Below are positions 23,269-35,110 of a stretch of DNA of 64,000 nt, in pieces. The stretch is from assembly GCA_016647705.1 (NCBI GenBank), contig CM028329.1, positions 14,967,910-15,031,909 of the forward strand. The letters run 5' to 3'. The notes beneath the pieces were generated by a model. That model worked only from the letters and a program-made list of their open reading frames with translations, made no database searches and was not told where the DNA came from. The translations under genes were made by a program, and so were the position numbers. The stretch is from Eucommia ulmoides (taxonomy: Eukaryota; Streptophyta; Magnoliopsida; Garryales; Eucommiaceae). Position 1 is the stretch's first letter. The number at the start of each line of letters is the position of its first letter.

Positions 23269-24070
23269 TGGTAGCGCGTAGATACATCGCTACTTTCACT
23301 GCAAGTGTACGGGTCAAGTTTTAATATAGATGGAGAAGAGTAAGGGTTGTCATATCCACAGAGATTGATTGAGATTATCGTTCAGTACCGTAATTATCAT
23401 AATCTAACTTTATTTAGGCTATAAAAATGTAGTTTTTTATAATAAATATACTAATACTAAGTTAATTAATCTAATTATACTAATATATTGGTATGACGTT
23501 TATGGAAAATTATTGCTTAGGGATTAAATTCATTCATCTAAACATGTTCGTTTCAATCTAGTCTATATTAACGACGTTCATCCTATCCGACAATCTCAGT
23601 ATCGAAATCTTATTCACTACCTCTCTTGAGTATAAAGTGAATGAATATGTGACTTTGCGTCAATGCTGAAGTCTCCCTCAAGTGTCTATACGACACTTGG
23701 TCACATGAGTTTTGCCCCAACATCACAGATTGCACACTTTCTAACTTCATCCTGGGTTATTAGATCGTTGTGTTGTGTTTATCCCTAATCTAAATATGGG
23801 ATTACCTCTCTCGAGTGTCAAACCCCGTATTCTAATATATCTAAACAAGCATATAAGCATGGAGAAATAGAAAACACAATCGGATAAACACAAACAACCA
23901 TTAACGAAACATAGATTTTATATAAACGATGTTTACATAAAGTCAGTCAAGCCCTAGACAATATATATTTAGCTACACATGGCCGTAGATCTAAATACAA
24001 CTAAATACAAGCTAAACATATTAAAACAAAAAACCAATCTAAGAGAGAAAGAGATAAACGAGGAGACTAG
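23269..24070 (-). mobile_element. E4 LTR, left part (split by S1)
   Basis: Matches 56,122-56,940 of S2 by eye in order, including GCAAGTGTACGGGTCAAG and the CTCTCTCGAGTGTC block. It is interrupted at ACTAG by S1 and resumes at 25,481 with TATTATCCGAAGATCCACTG, which aligns with 56,942 of S2. Confidence 0.8.
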
Positions 24071-25475
24071 TGATAGGTTGAAAATACCTATCTACTTCTA
24101 AGCCGAATTTGCTAGTTTTCGAGTGTTTTATTAATATTTTATTGTGTTTTTGTTAGTTTCTATGTAATTCAGGTGTAGGGACATTAATGAGCTATAAACG
24201 AGCAAAATGGTGGGAAAACAGCGAAGAAATGATAGAAAAATACAAGATTTCAGGACAGCAAGCCACCGCTACAGCGGTCGACCACCGCCGCGGCGGTGAG
24301 AATGCAGAGAAGGGCTATTTGAGCCCAACGTCCCACCGCTGAAGTGGCAAGTCACCGCCACGACGGTAAAAGATCAGAGAGTTAGGATTTTGGCCCACCA
24401 CTACAGCGCGATCTCACCGCCGCAGCAGTGAGCTAACCGACTTACCTACCGCCGCGGCGGTCAGCTCTACACAAACAAAAAGATATTTTTAGATATTTTT
24501 GAAACCTTAAACCTATAAATACTTCTCCCCCACTTGTGAAAAATAGAGTTGAACGTTCCTAACCTTAGTTTAGGGTTCTTTAGCCATTCTTGGGAGAGGA
24601 AGAAGATGAGGTTCATCATTTGAGAAGACGAATCATTTACGGACCGATCCTTAGCGACTGTGGACCATTCCACTCTCAGATTTGATCGTTATTCCTTCAT
24701 TTTTGTCTTTGTAATTATTTTTCATTATCTAATGATATTGAATCCCTATTGTTTTGTATGTTTATATGGCTAAGAACATGTAGTTTAGATAAATATTATC
24801 TAGGTATTGTTGTAAGTCATGTAAATGCTAGTTTGATTGAATATATGTTACTTTAATGGTTGTTTGTCTCAATCCGATTGTGTTTATCGTTATTCTTGAT
24901 ATTATGCTAGTTTAGATAATTACAGAATAAGAGGTTTGACACTCGGGAGAGGTAACCGTAGATTCAGATTAGGGTAAACACAACGCGATGATCCAATAAC
25001 CTGGGAGAGAGTTGGAGAGTGTGTAATCCATGACGTTGGTTCACAACTCGCGTGACTATGTGTCCCAAAAGACGTTCGAGGGGGACTTCGGCATCAACGC
25101 GAAGTCATATATTCGTTCGCTTTACAATCGGAAGAGGGAGTGAGCGAGTTATAGATACAGAGGTTGTTGGATCGGATAAACACCGTTACAGCTAACTAAA
25201 TAAAGTTAAATACGTATTACGTGAAAGAAATCAATGCCTAGGTAATCAATATAGTTAGAATTAACCTTATAGATGTCATTTATCTTAGTTGTTAATTAAA
25301 ATACAAACAATTCTTGAAAAGTCGAGATAATATAAGACTATGAAAATCACGATATTCAACTAATTTACACTATCCCTAGTGGAACAATATTCAATCTTAT
25401 GATCCATTATACTAAAACTTGACCTTGTCCACTTGCGAGTAGTCAATACACAAGCGATTAAATCCTCATCATACA
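24071..25475 (+). mobile_element. S1: Athila solo LTR with perfect target-site duplication
   Basis: A complete 1405-bp LTR (starts TGATAGGTTGAAAATACC, ends CATCATACA) flanked by ACTAG at 24,066-24,070 and 25,476-25,480. No internal sequence follows, so it is a product of recombination between the two LTRs of a former element. Same family as the E6 LTRs but with GCGC/CGCG-centred palindromes. TATA box at 24,514-24,521. It is nested in E4, which is within E3. Confidence 0.95.
24250..24470 (+). promoter_or_regulatory. S1 palindrome array (CGCG centre)
   Basis: Includes a perfect 16-bp palindrome CACCGCCGCGGCGGTG at 24,283-24,298 and relatives at about 24,262, 24,330-24,368, 24,416-24,430 and 24,450-24,464. 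Position and spacing match the CTAG-centred array in E6 LTRs, while the centre base composition differs. TATA box follows about 50 bp downstream. Confidence 0.85.
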
Positions 25476-25480
25476 ACTAG

Positions 25481-25690
25481 CTATTATCCGAAGATCCACT
25501 GCTAAAACCACTCCGAGAACGCTTCCTCCTTCTTCATGTGGTGATCTTTTGTTTGTCGAATGGCTATTGAGCTCTCAAGACTCCCAAAAACATCAACCTT
25601 TTGTTTGGGGAGAATACAGATGATATATATAGGATTCAAAATATCTCAAAATATCCTAAAATATCTCAAAATATCAACAGAGTGATCACT
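25481..25690 (-). mobile_element. E4 LTR, right part, truncated
   Basis: Continues the E4 LTR after S1 with the leader region that in S2 spans 56,942-57,115 (GAGCTCTCAAGACTCCCAAAAACAT). It ends at a run of AAATATC words and switches to E3 protease sequence near 25,684-25,695. The palindrome array and the LTR start are missing. Confidence 0.7.
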
Positions 25691-28049
25691 GCAGGAATTT
25701 TATGCTCTAATGAATCCATCTCCATAGTTGCAAGAAAGAACTCCCTCACGCAAGACTCCACAACGTCAACTCGATTGCAATTGAGAGGTTCATCCAGAAA
25801 GTTCATAGTTCTAAAGATGTTGAACCTTATCTCTTCATCATTGACTCTCAACATTAGATTTCCATTATGCACATCAATCAAGGCCTTTCCTGTTGCAAGG
25901 AAAGGTCTTCCCAGAATGATCGGGATTTCTCTATGTTCTTCCATTTCAAGCACAACGAAATCCACCAAAAATATGAATTTATCTACCTTCACTAGCACAT
26001 CCTCAATGATACCTTTCGGATAGGTTAATGAACGATCCGCCATTTGAAGAGAGATCGTTGTCGACTTTGCACTTCCAAGTCCTAACTTCCGATAAATGGA
26101 AGAAGGCATTAAATTAATACTCGCCCCAAGATCACAAAGCACCTTATCAAAATGAGATTTCCTGATAGTACACGGAATTGTGAAACTACCGGAATCCTTC
26201 AATTTGGTAGGTAACTTTCTTTATAGTATTGCACTACACTCCTCAGTTAGCTTCACCGTTTCATAATTCTCCAACTTCCTCTTCTTTGTCATGATGTCCT
26301 TAAAAAACTTACCATAGTTGGTCATTTGTTCCAATGCATCCACAAAAGGTATGTTAATGTGAATTTTCTTGAAGATTTCAAGAAATTTCTCAAATTGGGC
26401 ATCCAACTTCCTCTTTTGGAATCTTTGAGGATATGGAAATGGGGTTGTTAGAATCGGTGGATTCTCTGAAAATATTAATCGGCCCGGTATCACCCTTTCA
26501 TCTTTTTTTCTCTCCTCGACTTTCTCCTTGCTATTATCCTCATTCACGTCTTCACTCAGCTTCTCCTTTCCTTCATCGATTTTTGCTTCAACTTCCTCCT
26601 CCGTACTAGTTCTTGGTTCATCATCTGGAAACTCATGACTCACTCCCGGCTCAGTTTCCATAGGACTTCTCACTTTCACGTCTCTTCCGCTCCTCAACTT
26701 AATCGCCTTGCATTCCCGAGGGTTAGTTTCCGTGTTACTTGGAAACTTCCCCTTTTGTTGTTCTTGAATGGCCCTAGCAAGCTGCGCGATTTGAGTCTCA
26801 AGAGCCTTCACCATGGCATTAGTGTTTGTACAAGTGGTATCAATAGAGTCCAGCCGTGTTTCATGTTTGTTCAGCCGATTATGCGTCTCACACATCATAG
26901 TCTGTGTCTCCTTCATAAATGAACCCAAAACCTCATCCAAATTTGACTTCGGATTGTACATTGGTAGTTGTTGCATTGAACGATTGGATTGCATTGGATA
27001 TCCTGAAGCTTGATTTTCATAACCCGGAGGTGGCCGCAAAGCGTTCTGATTATTCGCATATGAGAAGTTCTCATGGTTACGAAGTCCAGGATTGTAATAA
27101 GTCGGAATGTTGGTAGCCGACCTGAAAGTGTAGGCACGGTTGTTCAGAAAATGGCATTCCTCGAACTCATTATCCAATCCAGATTGAGAATTACTTGCCG
27201 CTATCTCCTCCCTTTGACTTGACAAAGCTCCTTTCGTAGACAAGGAGACTAATTGATCCGAGAGCTTGGACACTTGGGCCGATAACGTTGAAATGTGGTC
27301 AAATTCTTGGATAGAAGTGATCCGTCTTCCCGTGTTCTTCTCATTCGGCCATTGATAGTTATTAGCTGCCATTTCTTCCAATAATGCATTTGCTTCGGTA
27401 GGGGTTTTGGATAACAACGATCCCCCTGAGGCTGCATCGACTATTGTTCTTGTTTGGCCATCCAACCCGTTATAAAACAATTGGGTTTAAAACCAATCTT
27501 GATAACCGTGTTGGGGGCACCTTTTCAATAAGTCTTTAAATCTCTCCCATGCCTCAAATAACAGCTCGAAATCTCTCTAGCAAAACTGTGCAATCTCGCC
27601 GCGGAGTTGAGAAGTCTTCAAGGGTGGAAAGAACTTAGTGAGAACCTTTGTGCAAGGTCCTCCCAAGTGTTAATGCTCCCCAATTGAATCGATTGAAACC
27701 ATCCCCTTTCTCTGTCTCGTCAGGAGAACGAAAATAACCTCAACCTTATAACATCTTCGGCAACTCCGTTAATCTTGACGGTGTCATAGATCTCAAGAAA
27801 GGTTGCTAAATAAACGTTGGGGTCTTCGTGAAGCTTCCTGCCATATTAGTTTTGCTGAACCATGTTGATTAGGGCGGGTTTCAATTCGAAGTTATTAGCT
27901 TGGATCGGCTACCTCCAGATCCCAAAATAATTGTCCAACATGAGTTGCCTATAATAGTCCCGAAGGACTCGTTGTGGCCTCTCATGCTCCGGAGGCTGGA
28001 GTGCTTGCGGCTCCGGTGGTTGCAAAATATTCTCTCGTCCGCCAGCCAT
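25691..28049 (-). pseudogene. E3 gag-protease
   Basis: Gag and protease in a single frame, as in Athila. The likely start is ATG 28,047-28,049 (MAGGRENILQ). The N-terminal third (27,481-28,049) is readable with stops and a frame change; 26,221-27,480 is open for 419 codons with the capsid block (QTRTIVDAASGGSLL, EEMAANNYQWPN), a glutamine/asparagine-rich part, a predicted coiled coil around the LDSIDTT to LARAIQEQ stretch, the ECKAIKLRSGRDV motif and an acidic linker. A TAA at 26,221-26,223 (CAA in relatives) interrupts the frame before the protease, which keeps the DLGAS active-site sequence and the ILGRPFLATGKALID block. No CCHC knuckle seen. Confidence 0.85.
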
Positions 28050-28230
28050 TATGGTTGCTTTTTCTTCTTTCTGTTTAGCAATCTGTTGACTACGTCGCAT
28101 GCACTGCTCAAATTCAATAGATAAATAAATAAATAAATGAATTGAATAAAATGTAAAATCAAAAGAATTATCGTGATTAACATTCAACTACTTGATCACA
28201 ATATCAACTTAATTGAAAAACACATTGCCG

Positions 28231-28248
28231 TCCCCAGAAACGGCGCTA
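28231..28248 (-). other. E3 primer-binding site
   Basis: Matches 15 of 18 positions of the tRNA-Asp complement on the minus strand, eight bases from the LTR border. Confidence 0.8.
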
Positions 28249-28256
28249 AAAAAACT

Positions 28257-28432
28257 TGTTACGCCCGAGGATTAACAACCTTTTCCTCCTCGCGGTAATT
28301 GGACTACTCGCAAGTGTACGAGGTCTAGTTTTAATATGATGTATCTTGTAAGATCGGATATCGTTCCACGGGGAAGGCAGGTAATTCGGTTGAGTATTGC
28401 GATTTCAATAGTTTCATATTATCTCGACTAAT
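28257..28432 (-). mobile_element. E3 5' LTR, truncated remnant
   Basis: The first 176 bp match 14,886-15,061 of the 3' LTR with about ten differences. Identity ends sharply after CTCGACTAAT, where a copia LTR fragment begins. About 1.4 kb of the LTR is missing and is not found to the right. Confidence 0.9.
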
Positions 28433-30090
28433 GGGAAAGTATTTTTTGGCTTGGGCTACAACCTGAATCGATCGGTTGACTTATGGATTTCGATCGGTCA
28501 ACCGATAACACTGTTTGAAGATTTGAGGATTTCGTGGATTTAATCAAAAAGTAGCCATTACTAGTCATTTTTTGTTTAAAATTTGAGAGATATCTTAGGT
28601 AGTTGATGATATTATAGATAGATGGTTGTTATTTTAATATCCCTAAAGATATGGTATATATATTTTAAGTATTTCTCTAATTGGTATATTTAATTCTTTC
28701 TATCCTATTGATTTGAGTTTGAGAAATATTTGAGGGACTAAATTGAATGATTTAAAAACTATAATTACGTGAATTGAACCAGGATTGAGTCATATCAATA
28801 TAAAAGGTCTATAAGAGCAATGAAGTGTGATGATATGTTGAAACTAGCCGTTGGAGGGCCTATTTCAAATTCTTATATATAGACCTGCGTTTTTGAGATC
28901 TAAATAATCCCAATCAATCAATTTTCAAGAGTTATTAAGTTTCTGAGCTTTCTGAGAGTTATTATTCTAAAATTATACTGAGAGTATTGTTAGATTATTC
29001 TTAAGAATTGTTCTTGAAGAAATTGTTGTGAATTGTTGCTGTCACTGATCTAAAGTCTTATTACGATTCAATTTACATTCATTCGGTGGTATCCTAGTGA
29101 GATCGTTCCAAGTCTTTGCTTTTAATTGTTATTTGATAATATTGTTTACTGCTTGGAATTTTGATCTTTGAAATCGTTTTTCTGAACATTAAACTGATTA
29201 AAAATATTTTAAAACAATTTCTTGTGAAAATTTGATTACGTGTTAAATTGTGTGCAACCTATCTATATTAAAATCAGATTTTGATATTCTCACTTTATTT
29301 CTATCAGTAGTATATATCGGGAAATTAATCGAGTTTAAAATTAATCTGAGGTAGTAGATGCTCCGAGTGGGAAAACTTATCAATTTGTGTAATTTATGAG
29401 TTGTTTTCTAGTTAGATATTATTAGTAATATCTAATCAGGGGTTGTTGGGTTTCAATCTCTTCTGGTAAAGAGATTGAGGTTCGATCTTTACCTAGTGCA
29501 TAAAAATATTAGGTTACTTTTCCCCGTGAAAAGATATAGGTGTAATTCTTCCTGACTAGAATTAATTTTGAGTGAATTTGTAACGGTTCAATTCTTACCG
29601 AGTAAAATGATACTTGGAGTCTTTTGTGAGGTTTAATTCTTAAGTCAAAGGTATAAAAGAATTAGGTGGTGATTCTTCTTCTAATAAAATTAGGTTAATC
29701 TTTAGCCTAGTAAAAAAATAGAGGTTATTCCTCAGCCTGTGAAAAAGAAAATTGTAAAGGTTGATTTTGAGCTGCGAAAAGAATCATTTATAAGGGTTTG
29801 GATCCTACCTGATTAAAGGAATCATAGTGATTAGTGGGTGTGACTCTCTATGGGGCTCGGAGGACTGGATTAGCCAAGAGTAGCTTGGTGAACTAGTGCT
29901 GCTATTTTACTTTCTTTATTTTCAATTGTTTGGGTGTGCACCTAATTTACTTAACACTTATTCATTGCTATAAAGATAATAATTAATTTAGGATAAAATT
30001 AATTATTTGAATTTTCAAGTGTTATAATTTGATTTAATTTTATAACTTCCCAATTTAACCCCCCCTCTTGGATAGATCACTGGGCCAACA
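28433..30090 (+). mobile_element. Ty1/copia (SIRE/Maximus-like) LTR, probably 5'-truncated
   Basis: Ends with the highly characteristic stretch CCCCCCTCTTGGATAG and GGGCCAACA. Internal repeated words with GGTCAACCG and the style of the 29,450-29,850 segment (TTAGGTTATTCCTCAGCCTGTGAAAAAG type repeats) are shared with 58,830-60,715. The sequence after the end (TTGTATCATCGAG) is a possible decayed initiator-Met PBS. The left edge coincides with the E3 LTR breakpoint, and the flanking 5-mers (ACTAA, GTCTT) do not match, so this is not a clean solo LTR. Confidence 0.7.
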
Positions 30091-31086
30091 GTCTTCTTGT
30101 ATCATCGAGATCTTGAAGTAGTTCTAAGTGCTTCCAACAGAAGGAGGGATCAGGTCCATTTTACAATCTTGGCTATCTTAGATGGCATTTATCAAAAGTT
30201 ACTTAAAACATATTTTCTTGATTTATTAAGTGATTAACAACCTAGACATCCACTAATGAACTTTTAAGGATGCAAATTATCTTACATTTATGTATGGTTA
30301 TATTTCTTAACTATATGTGAGTATGTATAAATGGATGATTATGTTCATGATATATGTATGCAATCCTAGAAAGACGTAGCTCTAGCAGACAACTTTGAGG
30401 TATGTTCTGGATAGATCTCTGTCTATACATGGCTTCGTAGAAGCAGGGTAACTTACAACTTTTGGTTCATCCTCAAGTTCAAAAGTTATAGTCATCTTTG
30501 GATTATGGCATGATTGACCTTTTAGCCTGAAGATACGGATCATTCTTCCAAGAATTATAAGGTAGAATCGTTATTTTCTTCCTAAAGATATGGACCATTA
30601 CTCATAGGAATTAATGAAAGAAATATCCTTTCTTTTTTCTTTTCAAAGTATGGATTTTTGCTCCTAGAACATGGTGACAGACTCGTCTTTTCCTTATAAA
30701 TTGATCACAGTTCTTAAAACCTAGTGACAAAATTATCCTAGATTTTTCCTATGGATTATTCTCTTAGGACTTAATTATAGGATTATCCTATTTTTCTCCT
30801 CAAACATAGATCACGGCTCATAGGACTTAATAATAGAATTATCCCCTTTTTTTTCTTTTCAAAGTAGGGATAATTGCTCCTAGATCACGGCTCATAGGAC
30901 TTAATAATAGATTACTATTTTCCTAGGACCTAAAGGCGGAACTATCTTATCTTTTTTTTTCCTTTCTCAAAAGATGGATTATCATTCTTAGGACTTGAGA
31001 AAGAGTCAAAGACATCATTGAGTTCATAATATCTAATAAATTGATTTTCATCAATTTATCTCCTAATATATCATATGTAAGTGAGA
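30091..31086. repeat. Non-coding region with degenerate ~65-bp repeats
   Basis: From about 30,530 to 31,000 a unit recurs with the words GGATCATTCT, CTCATAGGACTTAATAATAG, AATTATCC and a T-rich run (TTTTTTCTTTTC). At least six diverged copies are seen. No ORF. The preceding 30,091-30,530 holds nothing I recognise. Confidence 0.6.
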
Positions 31087-32517
31087 TGAGTTGGGCTGAA
31101 ATGGTTTAAAATCAAGACCATTAAGGGGATTCAACAATCAAAAAAGTAGGCTATAGTCCCCACGAGTGCACCCCAACGTACTCCCAAACCAGAGAACACC
31201 TAGATTCAGGCTGCAACCCCTACATGTGCGCCCCAGCGTGCTCTGACGAAGGGGACACGTGCTCCAGCGCCCTAGAAGTACCCTCTAGTACACCTTTGTA
31301 AGTTAGAGTGCCCCAAGTGCTTAGGCTCCAATGCACCCAGGAGTACCCTAGCTCGCCTCCCTAAGTTTCCAGTACTCTGAAGGGCACGCTCCAGCCCGCA
31401 CTAATGATGCCCTAATTGCTAGTGGCGGTGCTAAAGCACCAGTGAAGCCTGCTCCAACACCCATGCTCACGTAGGAGGTTCTAAATGAGCTAAAAAGATG
31501 ACGTTTTGTAGGGGATATAAAAGGATTTTCAGTGGAGAATGAGAGTATCTTTTGGAAGCCCACTCTTGTACATACCAAAAAGAAAAATTACAAATTTGGA
31601 TGCTAGCTTGAAGATTGGAGGCTTGCTTGAATATTGAGGACTCATTGAGATTTTCCTTCTCTAGTTTTTCAATTTTTTTTTTTCTTTTCTTGTGGCTGAT
31701 AAATTTGAGATTTGTGATTGTTGATTGTTTGTGAATCATGGGTTTATGTTTGGATTTGTTGTTGGCTATTTTGATGGATAATTTGAACAGGCTTGGCTAA
31801 ATTTTTATTGAAGGAGATTTGACTAGCTTTGTATAAACTATGCCTTGTATTTTTAAGTTTTTCTTAATAGAATTCCATGTTTAATTCATTTTTGTTTCTT
31901 TATGCTTACCATCCAATGTGTTCACAAGATGAATTGGATATTATAGATGTGTGGGATTAGGTACTCGAGAGATGTAATTTTACACATTGAGACCGGAGAA
32001 ACACAACCCTTAGTATCTTAGTTTGAGAGGCTTGTATAATTTAGGTAGCCAATTTGTGGATAAGACTTAGTGATTGGATAATTAGTTGAATTAAATAGAG
32101 ATATTAGTTCAAGTAATTATACAAATTACCTTATTCGGCACTAAAGAGAGAGAATGAGGTTATTTTAGATACCATGGTAAATGGATGGGCATGAATTTAA
32201 CTAACAAGCTTGAATAGGATTAGCATAGTTTAACATAGTGATGTCAAACCCCCTTAGAGCCATTATTGCGTTGAACTCTCTTCAATCTAATCTTCCATTA
32301 GTTGTTTAATTTATGTGTCTTTCATTTAATTTAGTCATTAGTTTAATCTTTGTTACTTTAATCTCAATTTCGTAGATAAAATTAGGTTATTTTAATTGTG
32401 ATACTTAGTGGATTTAATTTTATCAATCATCGAGAGAATGATACCCACTCACTCACTCTATTACTTGTTTGACCTCATGCAGTTGTGAGTGCATATTTGC
32501 GCAGAACTATTGGAACA
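31087..32517 (+). mobile_element. E5 left LTR
   Basis: The 3' end is secure: TTGGAACA directly before the leader and PBS. The start is proposed at TGAGTTGGGCTG because it resembles the E1 LTR start and gives a typical length of 1431 bp; no second copy in the window confirms it. TATA box (TATAAAAG) at 31,515-31,522. U5 contains the ACTCGAGAGATGTAATTTTAC segment equivalent to the block in other Athila LTRs. No CCGCCTAGGCGG array is present; instead 31,140-31,450 has irregular repeats of AGTGC/CACCC-type words. Confidence 0.65.
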
Positions 32518-32523
32518 AGTTTT

Positions 32524-32541
32524 TTGCGCTATTGCTGGGGA
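32524..32541 (+). other. E5 primer-binding site, decayed
   Basis: Matches 14 of 18 positions of the tRNA-Asp complement (reads TTGCGCTATTGCTGGGGA), six bases from the LTR end. Confidence 0.7.
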
Positions 32542-32759
32542 TTGAGTAATTTAGAAATTTTAGCTAATATTGCAACCAAGTGACTTGACTTGAATTTAGG
32601 CATTCTTTTTCTTTTAATTTACTAAATTTATTCCGTTCTACTCTGTGGTTGACAAGGTACATTCAAAGAGCTCGAAGCTTGGAACTCATTCCTCCTAATC
32701 TAGAAGTTAAATGCATACTTAGGTGATTTAGGAGAGAAATGAGAGACCAAGCTCAGTAA

Positions 32760-34400
32760 ATAGCCGACGGTGGTAATAATACTCTACCACAACAACCGTT
32801 GACACCTCAACCACCACCACAACAACAACAACCAGTCCTCCAGGATCATTTTAGACCCGTTGTGAATGATCACTACTCTGGGATTAGAAGGCAAGCAGTC
32901 AACGCCAACAATTTTGAGTTGAATCCCCCTCTAATCAACATGGTTCAAAAAAACTAATATGGAGGGCTTCAACATGAATATCCTAATGTCCATTTGGTGA
33001 CTTTTTTGGAGATATGTAACACCGGAGGATGTCATTCGACTAAGGTTATTTTCGTTATCTCTTCAGGACCAAGTTAGGGGTTGGCTCCAATCTCTACAAG
33101 GAGGGAGTGTCTCTACTTAGAAGGAACTAACCCAAATGTTCCTCACTAAGTTCTTTACCCCCATCTAAGACTTCACAATTGTGAGGCAAAATCACTTAAT
33201 TTTGCCAAAGGGAGTATGAGCCACTTTTTGAGGCGTGGGAGAGGTATAAAGATTTATTCAGACGGTTCTCCAACATGGGTAGCAAGATTGGTTTCAAATT
33301 TAACTCTTCTACAATGGGTTGGATGGTCAAACTAGAACAATCATGGATACTACATTCGGGGGTTCTTTTCTATCTAAAACCTCAGAAGAAGCTCAAGAGT
33401 TATTGGAGGAGATGGCGGCCAATAATTTCCAATGGCCCAATGATCGTAATATGGGACGAAAGGTAGTCGGTGTTAAAGAGGTTGATTCTCAAGCTACCTT
33501 GTTGGCTCAAGTTTCAAAGCTCACGGCACAAATTGTTGCTTTAAACACCAAGGACACCTCATCAAGTCAAGAAATAGATAATATGGCTAGTACTTCTCAA
33601 CTGGAGAATGATAATGAATTCGAAGAATTTTATTTCATCAACAACCAGGCTTACACCTTTGGGGCCGCTAACAACATCCCAACTCATTATCATCCCGAGC
33701 TTTGGAACCATGAGAATTTCTTTTATGCAAATACCCGTAATGCTTTGCAAGCTCCTCCCGACTTTCCTTCACAACAATAGGGTTTTCCTCCTCAAAAACA
33801 GAAATTTTTTTCGCAACAACAGGTGGATAGGAAGAAACCATCATTGGAAAAAATCTTGTCAACATTCATTGTGGAGACTCGGGGTAATTTCAATAAGGAT
33901 GAGTCCCATCTTGACAGTATTAAAGGGTAATCTTGGGGAAAGTTCCAAATTGACACGAAACCAACCCAAATGATTGTAAGGCAATTATCTTGACAATTGG
34001 CAAAGAGATTAAAATTACTAGACCATCGATGAATGAGTCAAAAGAGGAAGCGAGCAGAAGAACAAATAAACTAGTGTTGAAGCTAAGTGCAAAGAAGTTT
34101 CAAAAGTCAATCCGAGATTTATCTCATTTCAGGATAATCCTTCCATTGTGACCCCCACCTCTTCCATTTCCACAATGGTTTGAAAAGAAAAAATTAGATG
34201 CTCAGTTCTACAAGTTTCTTGAGATTTTCAAGAGAATCCATATCAACATTCCCTTTGCGGATGCGTTAGAGCAAATGCCCAATTACGTAAAAATTTTGAA
34301 GGATATTATGGCCAAAAAGAAAAAGTTAGAGGAATACGAAACCGTCAAGTTCACGGAAGCATGTAGTACAATTATTTAACATAAACTACTACAAACGCTG
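32760..34400 (+). pseudogene. E5 gag, start codon lost
   Basis: Athila Gag family. Where E1 has ATGGCTAATGG, E5 reads ATAGCCGACGG at 32,760, so the start codon is gone. The first capsid part (GIRRQAVNANNFELN, near 32,880-32,930) and the DQVRGWLQSLQGG part are readable but separated by stops; 33,319-33,780 is open for 153 codons with QTRTIMDTTFGGSFL and EEMAANNFQWPND. The end (34,190-34,380) has the KKLDAQFYKFLEIFKRIHIN-like block that leads into the protease. More like E1 than E3. Confidence 0.75.
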
Positions 34401-35110
34401 AAGGATCCCCAGAAGCCTCACCATCCCAAGCACCATGGGAGTTCTAATTTTGAGAAGGCACTGTTCGATCTCGAAGCTAGTATCAATCTCATGCCTTTGT
34501 CCATTTTTTTTTTTAAAGTTTTCTCTTAGAGAAGTGAAGCCCACTACTATTTCATTACAAATGGTAGATCATTCTCTTACCTATCCAAGGGGCGTTATTG
34601 AAGATATGTTGGTAAAGGTAGACAGGTTTATTTTTCGGTTGATTTTGTTGTGTTGGACATGGAAGAAGACCGGGAAATTCCCATTATTCTTGGGAGGCAT
34701 TTTCTTGCAACCAGAAGGGCTTTGATTGATATACATAGTGGGAATCTAACTCTAAGGATCAATGAAGAGGAAGTTAAGTTCAACATCTACAACCCCATGA
34801 AGTTTCTGGAAAAAAGTCAAACTTATGATCAAGTGCAGGTGGTAGACTATTGCATTAAACCGTTGATTCTAGAAACTGTGCCTAATGATCCTTTGCAGTA
34901 TAGTCTCGCTAGTTTCTTATCTATGGTGGATTTTGGTAAGGAAAGGTATACCAAGGAAGACAGTGTTGTGGATTGTGTTCTAACTCTCGAAGCTTTACCT
35001 AGTAAAGCGGTTAATGTGGCTCAAGTGGATATTCTTGAGGGGCATAAGGGTTCATCCAATTCTTCAAGTTTACCTCAAGGCGGGTTGGTTTTTAAACAAT
35101 TACCCCGAGC
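34400..35110 (+). pseudogene. E5 protease and linker
   Basis: Protease block with a changed active site (FDLEASINLMPL where E3 has CDLGASINLMP), the YPRGVIEDMLVKVDRFIF segment and, in a second frame open at 34,650-35,171, the EEDREIPIILGRHFLATRRALID segment followed by the linker to RT. A frameshift near 34,650 separates the two parts. Confidence 0.75.

Larger units (their letters stand above)
22980..25690 (-). mobile_element. E4: fragment of a second Athila subfamily inside E3 pol
   Basis: Minus strand: partial LTR (25,481-about 25,690 and 23,269-24,070), PBS, and about 290 bp of 5' leader. The leader matches the E2 leader at 10,400-10,660, and the LTR matches S2 and the E5 right LTR. The U3 start of the LTR is missing and no coding sequence follows. 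Borders are within E3 RT (left) and just past E3 protease (right), with E3 sequence missing between them; no target-site duplication is visible. This points to recombination or repair filling rather than ordinary insertion. Confidence 0.65.
14886..28432 (-). mobile_element. E3: most complete Athila-like element, interrupted and 5'-truncated
   Basis: On the minus strand: partial 5' LTR (28,257-28,432), PBS, gag-protease, RT-RNase H-integrase, palindrome array, intron-containing leader, third ORF, 3' UTR, polypurine tract and full 3' LTR (14,886-16,477). The two LTR segments differ at about ten positions over the shared 176 bp by my count, so the insertion is not recent. The RT is broken by fragment E4 (about 22,980-25,690), which contains solo LTR S1. 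The 5' LTR ends abruptly at a copia LTR. Most coding frames are long and broken only by single stops, so it is the best template for reading this subfamily. Confidence 0.85.

Noticed and set aside
28231-28248. tRNA-Asp-like sequence as a tRNA gene
   Set aside because: Only the 18-base complement of the tRNA 3' end is present, in the PBS position; no cloverleaf follows.
28433-30090. Complete copia solo LTR
   Set aside because: The flanking 5-mers ACTAA and GTCTT differ and the left border coincides with the E3 LTR break, so it is more likely truncated.
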